DNA of 64,000 nt, from NCBI RefSeq assembly GCF_040939455.1, contig NC_134108.1:35136501-35200500 (forward strand), read 5' to 3'. Source of the stretch: Microcebus murinus (lineage: Eukaryota; Chordata; Mammalia; Primates; Cheirogaleidae). This document shows, one piece after another, positions 36,001 through 64,000 of the stretch. Both the position numbers and the translations under genes were made by a program. Positions within the stretch are counted from its first letter, which is position 1, and every line of letters begins with the position of its first letter. The notes beneath the pieces are model-generated. The model had not been told where the DNA came from. It was given only the letters and a program-made list of their open reading frames with translations, and made no database searches.

Positions 36001-36799
36001 AATACTGAAAATAAATCACCCTTGAATACTTTTAGATTTTTCCCATTGTACCACAAATCACATCCAGAAACCCAAACAAAATAATTACTGAAATGTTTGA
36101 ATTCTACTGCTGAAATCCAGAGCTGCAAGACAAAAAAAGGAGGGAGAAGGAGGCAGATAGCCTGGTATCTCTTTGCTTGGGCAGCACTGGGCTTTTGGAG
36201 GTGCTAAGCCATGCACGTTCATATCGTGAGTCCATAAAAATCAGCGGTTACACTAAAATAATAATAATAACATAAATAAAATAGGCTCTGGTTAGAAAGG
36301 ATCCATTTACTGCCGCCCTGCTGAGGTACATTTGACCACCAAAGGCAGGAAAGCTATTAGCATCCTGAATTAATGGGTGTAGTGGTTTTCAAACAAGATA
36401 TTTTAATGATGGACACAATGTGGACTCAGCAAAGTTTCTCCTTCAAGAAAAATATAGCTTCTATTTCAAAGAGCACTGATTAGGCTTAATACCATTAGGG
36501 AACCATCAAGGTTTTGTGTTGTTGTTACTGCTTTTAACTATCAGTTACTTTCTAAACCAAAAATTGTGGGTAGTTAAGTTGAGCAACAGTCAAGGTTTAG
36601 GAATGCAAGAGCAAATCCAAGGTACAGACGAGCTTCAGATGTGGACAGGCCTTAAGGAGTTTAGAATCCTTTTAGGTCGTCAGGTCTTTGCCTTTCCGAT
36701 CATCACCATTACCATTATTACTTCCTTGTCTGTAATTTCAAAATAAAAATCCATTTCCCTTTTCACATCCTCTCTGACAAAGCACTAAATACTACAAGA
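33001..36799. other. Intergenic DNA downstream of TRMT11
   Basis: The interval at about 33350-33900 has an LTR- or retrovirus-like texture ('gacttcacacataagtccagc', 'gaagggaagctggcatatc', 'ccccattttgttccatgactcagg') that I cannot assign. The rest is AT-rich with no supportable gene or repeat. Confidence 0.4.
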
Positions 36800-37244
36800 T
36801 TTTAGAAATTCTCAATGACGTTTATTAGTGGCAGAGTAAATCAAGTACAATCAAAAGCCAAATTAAATAAATCCACCTAATGAGTAAATTCTTAACCATT
36901 ATTAATTGCTTATAGCATATCCAGCAGATATGTTTAAAAATTCAACAATATTAATTCCTGTTGTAGATTATTGTAAAAAATATAACTGTTTGAGTCAATC
37001 CCCATTAATACTTGAAAGTACAAATATAAATTAAATAAGGTTCAAAAAGTTTTATAACACATATAACAAAATAGTTTATAAAACAAAGATAACTTTAAAA
37101 GAATTGCTTAATTTACTTTGTAGCATTTTTTTATATAAAATATTTTAAGACAGTACATGCTTTCGGGATCACACATGGAAGTTAACATCCAGACGTCTTT
37201 TCTATCAACTCCTTATTCTTTCTCCATTGTCAAAATCTTAATTT
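36800..37244 (-). other. TRMT11: TRMT11 3' UTR (inferred end)
   Basis: After the stop codon the first canonical AATAAA on the minus strand is at 36821-36826 (in ACTAATAAACGTC), with a G/T-containing stretch downstream. The cleavage site would be near 36800, giving a 3' UTR of about 440 nt. The end is inferred and was not observed in a transcript. Confidence 0.55.
36821..36826 (-). promoter_or_regulatory. TRMT11: Candidate TRMT11 polyadenylation signal
   Basis: AATAAA on the minus strand, about 420 nt past the stop codon. I find no other canonical hexamer between the stop and this site. Confidence 0.55.
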
Positions 37245-63985
<26,741 letters not shown>

Positions 63986-64000
63986 CTGAAAGGAAAGAAA

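Overview
The window is mammalian nuclear DNA, almost certainly from a strepsirrhine primate and most likely a lemur. The best evidence is its young Alu elements. They are dimeric, 7SL-derived SINEs whose two arms are joined by an 'attggccaact' plus TA-rich linker, a form I associate with lemur Alus rather than monkey or ape AluS/AluY. Old mammalian repeats fill most of the rest: MIR, L2, L1M, MLT1 LTRs and hAT DNA elements. Nothing bacterial, plasmid-like or CRISPR-like is present.

Two protein-coding features are solid. On the minus strand, the last five coding exons of TRMT11, the catalytic subunit of the tRNA m2G10 methyltransferase, run from 63985 down to the stop codon at 37245. All internal splice sites and phases can be read directly, and the rest of the gene lies beyond 64000. 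On the plus strand, 4272-6004 is a full-length, intronless retrocopy of MRPL49, a mitochondrial large-ribosomal-subunit protein. It has an uninterrupted 166-codon reading frame, a long 3' UTR, a poly(A) tail, a perfect 14-bp target-site duplication and a TT/AAAA insertion site, which is a textbook L1-mediated insertion.

Layout: 1-4257 is AT-rich intergenic sequence with old repeats. 4258-6018 is the MRPL49 retrocopy with its duplications. 6019-36800 is intergenic, with three lemur Alus, three MIR/Alu or L1 nestings, MLT1 LTRs at 8394-8766 and 14873-15264, and a long L2-rich stretch. It also holds a decayed antisense endogenous retrovirus (about 29735-33000, class III/ERV-L-like), with a recognisable LTR and with gag, protease and RNase H/integrase remnants. 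36800-64000 is TRMT11. Its 17-kb last intron and 7.5-kb preceding intron hold Alu, L1, L2, MIR, MLT1 and microsatellite sequence.

The two genes are not functionally coupled by position. TRMT11 is the resident gene and the MRPL49 copy is a later arrival in the intergenic space beyond its 3' end. I found no convincing new biological system. The observations most worth checking are the intact MRPL49 retrogene, a sense-oriented L1 with an AATAAA just upstream of TRMT11's terminal exon, an unassigned exon-like open frame at 25838-26073, and the ERV remnant. Gene and repeat identities rest on remembered family sequences; no database search was run.
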